Both the position numbers and the translations under genes were made by a program. DNA of 64,000 nucleotides from Pseudoalteromonas sp. N1230-9 (GTDB lineage: Bacteria; Pseudomonadota; Gammaproteobacteria; Enterobacterales; Alteromonadaceae): contig NZ_CP090419.1 in the NCBI RefSeq assembly GCF_032716425.1, positions 1,986,001 through 2,050,000 of the forward strand, written 5' to 3'. How positions within the stretch are numbered: the stretch's first letter is position 1; each line of letters starts with the position of its first letter. This document shows positions 1 to 9,045 of the stretch, piece after piece. The notes beneath the pieces were generated by a model. The model did no database searches, was not told where the DNA came from, and saw only the letters and a program-made list of their open reading frames with translations.

Positions 1-1295
1 GCAACGATATCTCCATCATGCCATATATTGTTGCCACTTGGGTTTACAGAAGAAGACATACCGGGAGTTTGAGGAGTTATCTCTATAGAAAATTGCACTA
101 ACCAGTTATGCAGCGGCTGCTGATCCACAGAAGAAATTAATGTCGATGTATCTCTGATATTAGTCACTGGGGTTTTCTGGTTTGCAGTGTTATACCTATC
201 ATCCAAGGTAAAGCCACTGTCTATCTTTCCTCCCACCTCCAGTGTGGTATTGAACTCAAGCGTTAACGTATCACCCTGAATTGATACTTGAGGAATGTAT
301 TCTATATTATTTGGAGAAATATACTTTAGACCGTAGCCTGGTGCTTCTGGCAAAGTATGAGTGTCAACAGTTAAATCCCCCTCTGGAACATGTAATTTCA
401 CAAAGGCTTTATTATTTTCTATTTTTAAAGATTCAGGTTGTAGTGGTTTCCATTTTTTATTGGATTCAAATGTAGAAAAGATTGCTTTTGCAAAATACTC
501 ACCTTGTAGAATATACCCTTTTGTATTTAAGTGGGTTCTTTCATCAGGTCTGTTAAAGTAATTTCTATTAAGAAAGTACTTTGGCATCACTAGAGAGACG
601 GTTTCGTTATCGTTTGCAAATTCCCACAATGAAACAGCAATATCATGCCCATAACTAACGCCGGTTTGATCCACGAATAATATAGGATTGCGGGTTTTAG
701 AAGAGGTAGTTTGTACTTTATTTTGGTAAGCATTATATAACTTACCAAGCTTTTGCTTATAGTCCTGTAAATTAGAATTTGCGTTAGATTCACCATGTAT
801 CCAAGTAATAAAAGGAACATTAAAACTTTCACCACTTTGAGCAGCTAACCTTTCCCCTGCTCTTAGCATTGTGAGCCCATTTTCAAATGGTTCAGTACCA
901 TATTCAAGTTTACTTATCTTTTGCCCTCCACGACCATGGGGAGCATAAACAAACTTAGGAAAAGGTTTGTTTTCAATAGAATATAAATACTCCAACATTT
1001 TGAACATTGAGTATGCATGTGTTTGTCTAGTCACATCTTTCAAAGGTTCCAAAAACCTTACGTCACTTTCTACTAACCTTTGATAATATCGAGGCGCAGT
1101 GGTCCTTACACCGTTGAACAAAAATACTTTGTTAGGATTAACTTCATTAGGGAAAATTATCGGATTCAAGTCTTGATCAGTGTGCCCTATACTTAATGAC
1201 TGACCTGATGCTAAGACTAAATTGTAATCATCAATAGCGGCGAGGCTATTAGATGAGATAAAAAGAAGTAAAAATAAAATTAAATAGCGTCTCAT
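1..1295 (-). CDS. Secreted SGNH/sialate O-acetylesterase-like hydrolase, partial (C-terminus off the left edge)
   Basis: This is an uninterrupted minus-strand reading frame of about 431 codons with no stop before the window edge. It begins with ATG at 1295, and that ATG overlaps the TGA of the Wzy-like gene in an ATGA junction (1292-1295), so it is the last visible gene of the polysaccharide operon. The N-terminus is a signal peptide (MRRYLILFLLLFISSNSLA). The SGNH-type blocks are GQS with Ser33, HGESN at about 167-171, and DERTHLN with His255 near the expected catalytic Asp/His position. This suggests a Ser-His esterase of the SASA/DUF303 group, exported and perhaps deacetylating the polysaccharide made by the locus. 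The C-terminal third reads like a beta-rich domain. The family call rests on motifs only. Confidence 0.72.
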   Translation of the reverse strand, partial: MRRYLILFLLLFISSNSLAAIDDYNLVLASGQSLSIGHTDQDLNPIIFPNEVNPNKVFLFNGVRTTAPRYYQRLVESDVRFLEPLKDVTRQTHAYSMFKMLEYLYSIENKPFPKFVYAPHGRGGQKISKLEYGTEPFENGLTMLRAGERLAAQSGESFNVPFITWIHGESNANSNLQDYKQKLGKLYNAYQNKVQTTSSKTRNPILFVDQTGVSYGHDIAVSLWEFANDNETVSLVMPKYFLNRNYFNRPDERTHLNTKGYILQGEYFAKAIFSTFESNKKWKPLQPESLKIENNKAFVKLHVPEGDLTVDTHTLPEAPGYGLKYISPNNIEYIPQVSIQGDTLTLEFNTTLEVGGKIDSGFTLDDRYNTANQKTPVTNIRDTSTLISSVDQQPLHNWLVQFSIEITPQTPGMSSSVNPSGNNIWHDGDIV

Positions 1296-2464
1296 TTTTC
1301 TTTACTTAAAACCATATAAATAACAGGGATTATAGAGTAGCCAGCTACACCGGATAAAAACGAGGCCTCAAATAAAGAGGTAATAACAATATAAACAGCC
1401 ATCGAGTTACCCAATCTATTCTTGCATTTTACAACGAGATTATAGCCGAGAATTGCAGTTATACATAACATGCCACCAAGACCAAGACTAAAAAAAGCTT
1501 GTAAGACTAAGTTATGCGCATGAGCAGGTGTATAGCCAATAATATCTTCTAACGTTGGCAAAGCCAAAGACGTTACACCTATGCCATAGCCAGTAAAAGG
1601 CCTATCAAGTGCCATATCAAATACAGCTGGCCAGATATATGTTCTCCCTGTGAACGTGAGAACTTCTTCAGGATCACCGTGACGGGATACATGCTCAAGG
1701 AAACCATAGAAATCAAATGCAGCATATATTATTAATAAAGAGGTAAAAATTACACCTGATAAAATCACAAATAAAATAAACTTATTTCTTTTGTATAAAA
1801 ATAAAGAAGAAAAAACAAATGATATAAAAGCGGTCTTACTATCGCTTAATAGTAAAGCAATTAAAGACAAGCCAAATGCAACTATAAAAAAAGACTTAGA
1901 GATAATGCTCTTGTTAAATGCATGTAACAAAAACAAGCAATATACGGCACAAAATCCCCCCATTGCATTCGATGTAGAGAAAACCCCACTCATACGCGGG
2001 CTCACAAATAAAACATCATTTAACCAATAAATATGTCTCCCTAAGTCGGGTAATGCCAAATAATAAAAGTATGAGAAACAAACAACTACGAAGAATGACA
2101 AAGAAATTGAATACAGGAGAAAGTCATCTCCAAACCTACTTTTTACATACTTAAAATAAAAATAAAAGGCAGCATAGGAAAGCACTACAACAAAGCTACG
2201 AAAAGGAAGCATTGAAAAAGGAAGCATCAAAATAGCTAAGAGAATAAAGGCAACAAATAACAACTCATGATTGTTAGACACCCTAAAACCAAATTTATAA
2301 AAATATATAAATGCGATTAAAATGCCTCCTCCCCATGCCATTAGTCTTAAAACGATTTGAAAATCGACACTATCACTTCCATATTCGCGTATTCTAAAAA
2401 CAAATAAAGAAAGGATAATAAACATTGAAAAAAGAAATAAGTTAAAGAGCCTTATCCTATTCAT
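1292..2464 (-). CDS. Wzy-like polysaccharide polymerase / O-antigen ligase family membrane protein
   Basis: The 390-residue protein is almost entirely hydrophobic, with roughly ten or eleven predicted membrane helices. It carries the Wzy_C/WaaL-type signature: a serine/asparagine-rich stretch (SGVFSTSNAMGG), then SKTAF, then a periplasmic loop with GRTYIWP and a DRPFTGYGIG segment, and an AHAHN motif shortly after. Proteins of this type polymerise or ligate lipid-linked repeat units on the periplasmic face. It sits between a flippase-like gene (8-bp overlap upstream) and the secreted esterase (4-bp overlap downstream), so a polymerase role in the same pathway is the simplest reading. Polymerase and ligase cannot be told apart from sequence alone. 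Confidence 0.8.
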   Translation of the reverse strand: MNRIRLFNLFLFSMFIILSLFVFRIREYGSDSVDFQIVLRLMAWGGGILIAFIYFYKFGFRVSNNHELLFVAFILLAILMLPFSMLPFRSFVVVLSYAAFYFYFKYVKSRFGDDFLLYSISLSFFVVVCFSYFYYLALPDLGRHIYWLNDVLFVSPRMSGVFSTSNAMGGFCAVYCLFLLHAFNKSIISKSFFIVAFGLSLIALLLSDSKTAFISFVFSSLFLYKRNKFILFVILSGVIFTSLLIIYAAFDFYGFLEHVSRHGDPEEVLTFTGRTYIWPAVFDMALDRPFTGYGIGVTSLALPTLEDIIGYTPAHAHNLVLQAFFSLGLGGMLCITAILGYNLVVKCKNRLGNSMAVYIVITSLFEASFLSGVAGYSIIPVIYMVLSKEK

Positions 2465-3638
2465 TGTCGACTCCTTTCATAACAATCAAATAATAAGTAA
2501 TCGCCAAAAACAGCCACCCCAAAAAAATAGAAAATGATGGTGAAATTTGTACATGAAGAAATAAATTCAATAATAAAAGAGATGACACACCTAAGCCTGA
2601 TAATAGGTATAGCGAATTCATCTTTTTATACATATTTTTTTTCACGAGCAGCATTTCAACACTTCTAGAGCAGGATAAACAAGTAAGGATACCTGCCCAG
2701 AACAGTAGATCACCAAGCTTAGGAACAGCCTGATCGGCATACACAACTGGAAATAAATAAACAGCTATTAATAGACAAATAGATGAGGCAACTAAAGAAA
2801 TCAGCATATATTTTTTGAACAAACTCTTTACAAATGTGTGTGCATCATTTTTTAAACTGGCGAGTTTTCTTTGATCAACAGCCTCCAGTGACTTAATCAA
2901 AATTTGTACTGGTTGAAACACAGAGCGAGCAATGAACAGTACAGAAGAAATTGTTGCAGGATATAAAGCCGATACTAACAAAAACGGGGAATGTACGAGT
3001 AATAATTGAGAGATGGATTGCACATTTCGATTTAATAAATGTCGTGTGTCACGAAACCAAAAAAAAATGTCTAACTTCTGCTCACCCGAGTTTGCTTTTT
3101 TAAATGTGACGAAAAGCGTGATTACAATTAATTCTAGTGCAAATAAACATAAATAGGTGTTTATCAAAAGCTCTATAGATAAACCACTAAACAATAAAGA
3201 AGCTGCAAAAGTAGATACCAAAACAACAGATACCAAAGCAGGTAAAAAGTACAGCTTACTTACCATAAGTAGATATCTAAATGATTCATGTATAAATAAA
3301 AAAGCGAATAAAGCTGGAGCTAGTAGCCACTGCCCCTGATATGAAAATGCAAAATAGGTGCTAATAAAAATTAACACTAAAAAAAGCACTAATAGGAAAA
3401 ATGAGCAACTCAGAAACTCAATTATCCTGATTTTACTGCTCTTATCTTCTTTTAAATTAAAAGGAATAAGTACAATTGTTCTTTGAAAAGATAAGAAAAT
3501 TAATGCCAGTGTCATAGCAACACCAAACATGACTACTGACTCATTCCCTTCATACTTGAGTAAAAGAAACGTAATTAAAAAGTTAGCACCCGAAGACAAT
3601 AGCGAGTCAATCAATAAAGATAATTTATACTTCATCAT
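2457..3638 (-). CDS. Wzx-like polysaccharide flippase (MOP/MATE-type membrane protein)
   Basis: This is a 393-residue polytopic membrane protein with about ten to twelve hydrophobic segments and short charged loops. It has no soluble catalytic domain. The size, the paired helices and the position between glycosyltransferase subunits and a Wzy-like polymerase fit a lipid-linked repeat-unit flippase. Its start (ATGATG at 3638) overlaps the end of the Alg13-like gene by 14 bp, and its end overlaps the Wzy-like gene by 8 bp, indicating translational coupling. Flippases are poorly conserved, so the call leans on topology and context. It is a little shorter than classical Wzx proteins. Confidence 0.65.
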   Translation of the reverse strand: MMKYKLSLLIDSLLSSGANFLITFLLLKYEGNESVVMFGVAMTLALIFLSFQRTIVLIPFNLKEDKSSKIRIIEFLSCSFFLLVLFLVLIFISTYFAFSYQGQWLLAPALFAFLFIHESFRYLLMVSKLYFLPALVSVVLVSTFAASLLFSGLSIELLINTYLCLFALELIVITLFVTFKKANSGEQKLDIFFWFRDTRHLLNRNVQSISQLLLVHSPFLLVSALYPATISSVLFIARSVFQPVQILIKSLEAVDQRKLASLKNDAHTFVKSLFKKYMLISLVASSICLLIAVYLFPVVYADQAVPKLGDLLFWAGILTCLSCSRSVEMLLVKKNMYKKMNSLYLLSGLGVSSLLLLNLFLHVQISPSFSIFLGWLFLAITYYLIVMKGVDNE

Positions 3639-4131
3639 CTATCATTTTTTTAATATATAAACCAAGGCTCTCTGTATCTTTCTCTTTTTCAGTCGTGAAG
3701 AAGTCATTCGTCTCGCTTAGTTTCTCGATCTCCTCGAAAGTCTGTTCTAAGTCTTCTAAATCACGGCACACTCTCATTAAGCTCGTTGATGAGGTTAATG
3801 GCTCAAATCTTGAAATAGTATCGAGTTGGTGATCATTTCTGTGCTCACCAAACCTAGCTAATCTAGGTACAACAATAAGCTTTTTATTTAATTCCAAACA
3901 TTGAATAATGGTTCCCATACCGGCGTGAGCAATTACTATATCGCACCACTCTAGTTTCGCCTTGTACTCATTCGAACTCAAAAAATCAATCACTTGAATA
4001 CCATCATAAGTATTCGAATCTTCACCAACCTGAGCAAAAACATCCAAACTTAGTGATTTATTAATATCGCTGATAGCCTCGATCAGTCGTTTAAAAGGTA
4101 ATTGCGCACCCACAGTTACAAGCACTTTCAT
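3625..4131 (-). CDS. Alg13-like catalytic subunit of a split glycosyltransferase (GT28 C-terminal domain)
   Basis: The 168-residue protein starts MKVLVTVGAQLPFKRLIEAI and contains the UDP-sugar-binding AHAGMGTI loop followed by NKKLIVVPR and EHRNDHQ. These match the C-terminal nucleotide-sugar domain of MurG/GT28 enzymes, as in Alg13, PssE and CpsG/EpsE-type bacterial subunits. Such proteins act only when bound to an Alg14/PssD-type membrane partner, and that partner is the gene immediately upstream, joined by a one-base TAATG overlap at 4131. Together they would add the second sugar to an undecaprenyl-linked acceptor at the cytoplasmic membrane. Donor and acceptor sugars cannot be read from the sequence. 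Confidence 0.82.
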   Translation of the reverse strand: MKVLVTVGAQLPFKRLIEAISDINKSLSLDVFAQVGEDSNTYDGIQVIDFLSSNEYKAKLEWCDIVIAHAGMGTIIQCLELNKKLIVVPRLARFGEHRNDHQLDTISRFEPLTSSTSLMRVCRDLEDLEQTFEEIEKLSETNDFFTTEKEKDTESLGLYIKKMIDDEV

Positions 4132-4583
4132 TATATAACTCGACCCTTGTATTCAACATTATCACCAGCTAAATCTGGCCATTGGGTTAATGTTTTATGT
4201 GCAAATTTCTTTGCCATTCGTCCCGAAGCGGATAATTGTTTTGTATTAGCAATACTATCTACCCACATGGTTTTTCTAAGTAATAGTCGGCCTATTACGA
4301 TAGAAATTAACCCAGGCATTGCGCCTGTGGTTACTATCCATTTAGGTTTATGCTTTAAGACAAGTTTTAACATCTGAAAAGCGATGATTGGTGAACGGAT
4401 TAATGTGTCTCTTGACACATCCTCAATTAGGGTTTCATTCTCAAAAGAAGGTGTATCGTGCGCATTTACTTTTGTTCGCACAAATAAAATGTCATTAGAA
4501 TCAAAGTTAGCTTGTTTCATGATTCTGCTCAATTGCACATAATGACCACCCGTAGATGCAATTGCTATGAGCTTCTTACTCAT
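4131..4583 (-). CDS. Alg14/PssD-like membrane-anchoring subunit of a split glycosyltransferase
   Basis: The 150-residue protein opens with KLIAIASTGGHYVQLSRI, whose GGHxxQ motif is the hallmark of the N-terminal acceptor-binding half of MurG-like enzymes (Alg14, PssD, CpsF). The segment MPGLISIVIGRLLL at about 103-117 is hydrophobic and likely gives membrane association. It is followed by WVDSIANTKQLSASG, typical of this family. It ends where the Alg13-like gene begins (TAATG) and begins inside the last codons of the acyltransferase gene (8-bp overlap). The pair forms one bipartite glycosyltransferase. Confidence 0.82.
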   Translation of the reverse strand: MSKKLIAIASTGGHYVQLSRIMKQANFDSNDILFVRTKVNAHDTPSFENETLIEDVSRDTLIRSPIIAFQMLKLVLKHKPKWIVTTGAMPGLISIVIGRLLLRKTMWVDSIANTKQLSASGRMAKKFAHKTLTQWPDLAGDNVEYKGRVI

Positions 4584-5001
4584 TAATTAATATTCCTAAA
4601 GCTTTCGTTTTAATATTTGTACGAATTGCGACTGCAGGATTTCCTGCGACAATTGTCCCTGAACTTACATCCTTTGTCACAACAGCTCCTGCCGCAACAA
4701 TACAGGAATCGCCCAAAGTAACTCCTGGCATTATGATTGAGTTACCACCAATGAAACAATTTTCACCTATTCTCACGTCTTTATGAATGTCTCGGCACAT
4801 ATCATGGGTGAGAATTACCGACCCAAATGCAATATAAGTACCCGCACCGATATGAACACCTTTAGGGTTTGTTTTATCTAGCTTCGCTTTCAATGAAATT
4901 CTAACGCTTTTATGTATATTCATTTTATAAAAATGGATATACCAAAGCGTAATAATAGATAGTATAAAATGTCGTACATAGACGTGTATGAATCTTTTCA
5001 T
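4576..5001 (-). CDS. Hexapeptide-repeat acyltransferase (polysaccharide O- or N-acetylation)
   Basis: This 141-residue protein is read from ATG 5001, which forms an ATGA overlap with the stop of the upstream GT2 gene. An in-frame ATG at 5028 would add nine residues with no better ribosome site. A hydrophobic N-terminal segment (VRHFILSIITLWYIHFY) precedes a left-handed beta-helix of imperfect hexapeptides (HIGAGTYIAFG, RIGENCFIGGN, TLGDSCIVAAGA). It closes with the VVTKDVSSGTIVAGNPA signature of maltose/galactoside-type acetyltransferases. The His in ILTHDM is a candidate catalytic residue. It probably acetylates a sugar of the repeat unit. Confidence 0.8.
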   Translation of the reverse strand: MKRFIHVYVRHFILSIITLWYIHFYKMNIHKSVRISLKAKLDKTNPKGVHIGAGTYIAFGSVILTHDMCRDIHKDVRIGENCFIGGNSIIMPGVTLGDSCIVAAGAVVTKDVSSGTIVAGNPAVAIRTNIKTKALGILINE

Positions 5002-5825
5002 ATTCTCGTACTCTCGTCCCTTTCCCATTTAATTGTCTTTAATTTTTTAATTTGCAACTTCGCACGAAATGTCGCTATTGAAATGACCGTCGCATAAACT
5101 AAAAACTTAAACAACGCTTTCTCTTTGATGGCTATTTTAAACAAAGAAGAAAAACTATTACCGCCAGTAGTCGGTGAAGTAAACTTCTTCTTCAATTCCA
5201 TATTGCCTAATTTACTTCTCGTTTTGATTTTAATAAGTGACCAAATTGTTCTTGGACTCATTACGACAGAATAGCAAGAAGGAATTGTTGTCAAGTTAGC
5301 TGAACCTAAAGTTCCCTTAACATAGCCATCATCAGCGATAACTTGTGGGAACTTCCCTAACATAGCACGGGCCTTTGGAGAAATAAGATATGCACCAGAA
5401 TTAACCATGCCAACTCGATAAGCTGGAGTAAGTTTCAAAAAACTGTAGTACATGTTTGTTAACAAGCTACCATCTTGAACTATTTTTGTCTTTGGAGAGG
5501 CAAATAAATACTGCTCACTTTTAATAAACCTTAAAATACTTCTAATACTTTCCGTGCTTATGATCACATCAGCATCTTGAACAAGCACATGTTCAAACTG
5601 AGCAATTTCAAGCCCTTTATTTATAGCTAATATTTTTGAGCCAGTATCAAGCTCGACTACTTTAAATGAAGGAAATTTAGCTCTAACGAACTCGGCTGTA
5701 TTATCAACACAGCCATTTGGCAAGACAATTACCTCAACCTCCAAACTCGAAAAATTCGTTAATTCGGATAACGTCCTTTCAATACATTTTTCTTCATTAT
5801 ATGCAGGTATTATAACTGTCAACAT
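4998..5825 (-). CDS. Family 2 glycosyltransferase
   Basis: The 275-residue protein begins MLTVIIPAYNEEKCIERTL, the GT-A nucleotide-binding start of GT2 enzymes. It has a VLPNGCVDNT segment and the metal-binding DAD motif in VQDADVIIS (residues about 83-91). ADDGYVKG at about 165 is the likely catalytic-base region. The C-terminal hydrophobic stretch (FKFLVYATVISIATF) may associate with the membrane. It lies 15 bp downstream of ugd and overlaps the acyltransferase gene by 4 bp. It probably transfers a sugar in the cytoplasmic assembly of the repeat unit; which sugar is unknown. Confidence 0.85.
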   Translation of the reverse strand: MLTVIIPAYNEEKCIERTLSELTNFSSLEVEVIVLPNGCVDNTAEFVRAKFPSFKVVELDTGSKILAINKGLEIAQFEHVLVQDADVIISTESIRSILRFIKSEQYLFASPKTKIVQDGSLLTNMYYSFLKLTPAYRVGMVNSGAYLISPKARAMLGKFPQVIADDGYVKGTLGSANLTTIPSCYSVVMSPRTIWSLIKIKTRSKLGNMELKKKFTSPTTGGNSFSSLFKIAIKEKALFKFLVYATVISIATFRAKLQIKKLKTIKWERDESTRI

Positions 5826-5840
5826 TTTAAGACCCTTATA

Positions 5841-7184
5841 CTATAAAATATTTCGACCAATAGAATAATAACTAAAGCCTTTATTTTTTAGCCTCTTAGG
5901 TTCGAACAAATTACGTCCGTCGAAGATAACTGGAGTCGTTAGTAATAACTTTATCAACGAAAAATCAGGTGCTTTAAAATTTTGCCACTCAGTACAAATA
6001 ACAAGAGCATCTGCATTATTTAATGCTGATTCTTTGGTTCCCATAAAGCTTAAATCATTTCGTGCGCCATAAATGCGCTGAGTTTCTTCCATCGCTTCAG
6101 GGTCATATGCTTGCACTTTTGCACCGGCAGCCCAAAGTTGTTCCATAAGTACTCGACTTGGTGCTTCTCGCATGTCATCAGTGTTTGGTTTAAAGCTCAA
6201 GCCCCACAAAGCAAACACCTTGCCTTTTATAGCATCAGGATTGTTTAATAAATCGAAGTGCTTCGTAATATATTCGAATAATTTATGCTTTTGCGCATAA
6301 TTAACGGCTTCAACAGCTTTTAAAATTTGTGAGTCATAACCCAGGCTGTCAGTTGTTCGAACCAGTGCCTGAACGTCCTTAGGGAAACAAGAGCCACCAT
6401 AGCCACAGCCTGGATAAATAAACTGGTAACCAATCCGAGGATCTGAACCAATACCATGGCGTACATGCTCAATATCAGCACCAACGCGCTCAGCAATATT
6501 TGCCATTTCGTTCATAAAACTAATTTTGGTTGCAAGCATACAATTAGCAGCATACTTAGTAAGCTCAGCGCTTTTAATATCCATTACGATTATTTTTTCG
6601 TGATTTCTATTGAATGGCGCGTAAAGTTCACGCATTTGCTCTTCTGTATCAGCTGAGTCAGTGCCAATAATTATACGGTCTGGACGTTTGCAGTCATTAA
6701 CCGCTGCACCTTCTTTTAGAAATTCAGGATTTGATACAACCGAGAAAGTTAAACCACTTCCACGGTTATCAAGTATCGACTGCACAGTCGCTTTTACTTT
6801 ATCTGCAGTGCCTACAGGAACCGTTGATTTATCAATAATAACTTTGGGCGTTTCCATGTAAGTAGCGATTGTCTCCGCTACTTTTAATACATATTTTAAA
6901 TCTGCAGAACCATCTTCGTCAGGCGGAGTCCCGACAGCTATAAATTGTAGATCACCAAACTCAACCCCAAATTTAGGATCGGTAGTGAAAGTTAAACGAC
7001 CTTCTTCAAAGTTTTTTTGTACTAAAGGCGTCAAACCTGGTTCGTATATTGGAATTATTCCGTTCTTTAAATTTTCTATGCGTGTTTCATCGATATCCAC
7101 ACAACACACATCATGACCAGCGTCAGCAAAAACTGCGGCTTGAACCAAGCCAACATACCCAACTCCGTAAAAAGTTACTTTCAT
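5841..7184 (-). CDS. ugd: UDP-glucose 6-dehydrogenase
   Basis: The enzyme oxidises UDP-glucose to UDP-glucuronate with two NAD+. The 447-residue protein has the N-terminal Rossmann motif [18 protein letters not shown], the central helix region, and the active-site cysteine Cys266 in [11 protein letters not shown]-terminal UDP-binding domain contains [18 protein letters not shown]. Length and motifs match full-length bacterial Ugd. It follows galU by 10 bp, so the two genes convert glucose-1-phosphate to UDP-glucuronate for the polysaccharide encoded downstream. The same product could also feed lipid A or capsule pathways. Confidence 0.96.
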   Translation of the reverse strand: MKVTFYGVGYVGLVQAAVFADAGHDVCCVDIDETRIENLKNGIIPIYEPGLTPLVQKNFEEGRLTFTTDPKFGVEFGDLQFIAVGTPPDEDGSADLKYVLKVAETIATYMETPKVIIDKSTVPVGTADKVKATVQSILDNRGSGLTFSVVSNPEFLKEGAAVNDCKRPDRIIIGTDSADTEEQMRELYAPFNRNHEKIIVMDIKSAELTKYAANCMLATKISFMNEMANIAERVGADIEHVRHGIGSDPRIGYQFIYPGCGYGGSCFPKDVQALVRTTDSLGYDSQILKAVEAVNYAQKHKLFEYITKHFDLLNNPDAIKGKVFALWGLSFKPNTDDMREAPSRVLMEQLWAAGAKVQAYDPEAMEETQRIYGARNDLSFMGTKESALNNADALVICTEWQNFKAPDFSLIKLLLTTPVIFDGRNLFEPKRLKNKGFSYYSIGRNIL

Positions 7185-7194
7185 TTTATCCCTC

Positions 7195-8094
7195 TTATGA
7201 TGCGATGAGTTCTTTTACATGTTTTGTAAATTCTTCACCCAGTAGGCTTGATTGCATCGCATACTCTACGTTAGCGAGCATATAGCCAAGTTTTGAGCCA
7301 CAGTCGTGTGACTTACCTTTTAAATGATATGCTTCAATTTTCTCGATATGACGTAATTGCAACAACGCATCTGTTAGTTGAATTTCACCTCCAGCCCCAG
7401 CGGGAGTACACTCTAATAGATTCCAAATAGCTGGAGATACAACATATCTGCCTGTTATTGCAAAATTGCTAGGGGCAGCGCCTAGCTGAGGTTTTTCCAC
7501 CATATTAGTGATAGTTGCATTTTCACCTGCCTTAATTGTTTTACCGCTAAGATCAACAACACCATAATTTTGAACCTGCTCATACGGAACAGGCTCAACC
7601 ATTATTTGATTATGTTGGCTCTGCTCAAATTGCCTGATCATGTGTGCTAAATTATCAATCTTAAGGTTTGACTTATATTCATCGATAATTACATCCGGTA
7701 ACAAAATAGCAAATGGGTTATTACCAATTATTGGCCGAGCTTCAAGTATTGCGTGCCCAAGTCCTAGGGGGGCTGACTGGCGCACCGAAATAATACTGAC
7801 CCCTTTAGGAATGATTGAACGGACTTCCTCAAGCAAACTGCGTTTTACACGGGCTTCAAGTGTAGCTTCTAACTCAAAACTAGTATCAAAATGGTTTTCT
7901 ATGGCATTTTTTGAGGCATGTGTAATCAGAACAATTTCTTTGATGCCTGCTTGAACAGCTTCATTTACAACATATTGGATAAGAGGTTTATCAACTAAGG
8001 GGAGCATTTCTTTGGGTGCTGCTTTAGTAGCTGGTAACATACGAGTACCCAACCCAGCAACAGGCAAAACAGCTTTTGAAACTTTCACTAGCAA
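7195..8094 (-). CDS. galU: UTP-glucose-1-phosphate uridylyltransferase
   Basis: GalU makes UDP-glucose from UTP and glucose-1-phosphate. The 299-residue protein has the nucleotidyltransferase signature [19 protein letters not shown] at its N-terminus, VEKP in NMVEKPQLG, and a [10 protein letters not shown] motif near residue 230. All are typical of bacterial GalU. It is the first gene of the minus-strand polysaccharide operon. A strong promoter lies about 100 bases upstream (8186-8213) in the region divergent from lapG. Confidence 0.96.
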   Translation of the reverse strand: MLVKVSKAVLPVAGLGTRMLPATKAAPKEMLPLVDKPLIQYVVNEAVQAGIKEIVLITHASKNAIENHFDTSFELEATLEARVKRSLLEEVRSIIPKGVSIISVRQSAPLGLGHAILEARPIIGNNPFAILLPDVIIDEYKSNLKIDNLAHMIRQFEQSQHNQIMVEPVPYEQVQNYGVVDLSGKTIKAGENATITNMVEKPQLGAAPSNFAITGRYVVSPAIWNLLECTPAGAGGEIQLTDALLQLRHIEKIEAYHLKGKSHDCGSKLGYMLANVEYAMQSSLLGEEFTKHVKELIAS

Positions 8095-8185
8095 TCCTTT
8101 TCTATAACTTCATACAATATAGCTATCGCTGATAATCTATTAGTTTCAGCGAAACTTTGAAGTGCTACAATCCATATGGACCGTT

Positions 8186-8213
8186 ATTATACACAACACA
8201 AACAACGGCTCAA
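8186..8213 (-). promoter_or_regulatory. Predicted sigma-70 promoter of galU and the polysaccharide operon
   Basis: Read on the minus strand, TTGAGC (8213-8208) is followed after 16 bases by a perfect TATAAT (8191-8186). This is close to consensus and correctly oriented about 90 bases upstream of the galU start. No terminator was noticed between galU and the esterase gene, so this promoter may drive the whole polysaccharide block in the window. Confidence 0.6.
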
Positions 8214-8311
8214 TATAAAAAAGAAGCCTTTTAGATTGTTTTTTGTTACCGAAAAGTTAACATTAAAGGTTTTGCTTTTTTTATAACCTATCATTTTAAT
8301 TTTAATGGGAA

Positions 8312-8317
8312 TATAAT
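8312..8317 (+). promoter_or_regulatory. Predicted -10 element for lapG
   Basis: A perfect TATAAT lies 30 bases before the GTG start of lapG, but no good -35 hexamer is found at 16-18 bases. A weaker alternative is TTAACA (8257) with TTATAA (8281). The transcription start would fall close to the ribosome-binding region. Confidence 0.35.
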
Positions 8318-8346
8318 CACCCTGTTTATTTTCTAGAGATGGTATT

Positions 8347-9045
8347 GTGCGTATAGGATTTTGCATAATTATATTTGTGTCTTTTTTTGTTTGTGCACAG
8401 GACATGCTATTGCATTTGCGTAACAGCGATATAATTACCCGTGCAAAACAGTTATACGGAGATACTGGCCATCACAGAATAAAAACATGGCTAAGTTTTA
8501 TTGATGATTCTGCGAAAAAAAGCGAATGGCAAAAAATTCATTTAGTTAATGACTTTTTTAACACACATATAAAATACAAAACCGATGAAGAGCTGTGGCA
8601 AAAGAAAGATTACTGGGCCACTCCACTTGAGAGCCTTGGTGTGGGTATGGGTGACTGCGAAGATTATGTTATTGCTAAATACTTTACATTAATAGCACTC
8701 GGTGTGCCTGAAGAAAAAATAAGATTAATGTATGTACGCCAACGCACAGTTAACCAACCACATATGGTACTTATATACTTCGAAAAACCCAACCAAATAC
8801 CACTCGTATTAGACAACTTTGATACTAAATTGGTACCCGCAAACAAACGCAACGATTTAAAACCTATATACAGCTTTAATGGCCAAGGCTTGTGGTTGGC
8901 CAAATCTAAAGGCTTAGGAAACAAAGTTAAGAATAGCAATGGCGTGTCTGCTTGGAACACTATGCTAGAAAGAATTGAACAAGGTGAGCTTGCGCCTTCA
9001 AATAGTAACAATAAAGGAACTAGTAGTTATGTCTCGAATCTTTAA
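8347..9045 (+). CDS. lapG: LapG-type periplasmic transglutaminase-like cysteine protease
   Basis: LapG cleaves the N-terminus of giant surface adhesins and releases cells from biofilm when LapD does not hold it. The 232-residue protein has a short N-terminal hydrophobic signal (MRIGFCIIIFVSFFVCAQ). The complete Cys-His-Asp triad is visible: Cys104 in GMGDCEDY, His139 in QPHMVL and Asp156 in VLDNFD. Its start appears to be GTG 8347, since the ATG at 8339 runs into a stop. The next gene, lapD, overlaps it by 17 bp, the usual pairing. No large RTX or LapA-like adhesin with the TAAG cleavage motif is in this window, so its substrate must be elsewhere. Confidence 0.9.
   Translation: MRIGFCIIIFVSFFVCAQDMLLHLRNSDIITRAKQLYGDTGHHRIKTWLSFIDDSAKKSEWQKIHLVNDFFNTHIKYKTDEELWQKKDYWATPLESLGVGMGDCEDYVIAKYFTLIALGVPEEKIRLMYVRQRTVNQPHMVLIYFEKPNQIPLVLDNFDTKLVPANKRNDLKPIYSFNGQGLWLAKSKGLGNKVKNSNGVSAWNTMLERIEQGELAPSNSNNKGTSSYVSNL

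Noticed and set aside
281..561. Two plus-strand frames of 64-66 codons
   Set aside because: They lie inside the minus-strand SGNH hydrolase gene, whose frame is open over all 1295 bases.
8187..8405. A 72-codon minus-strand frame across the galU-lapG intergenic region
   Set aside because: It covers the predicted galU promoter and the lapG start and has no recognisable features.
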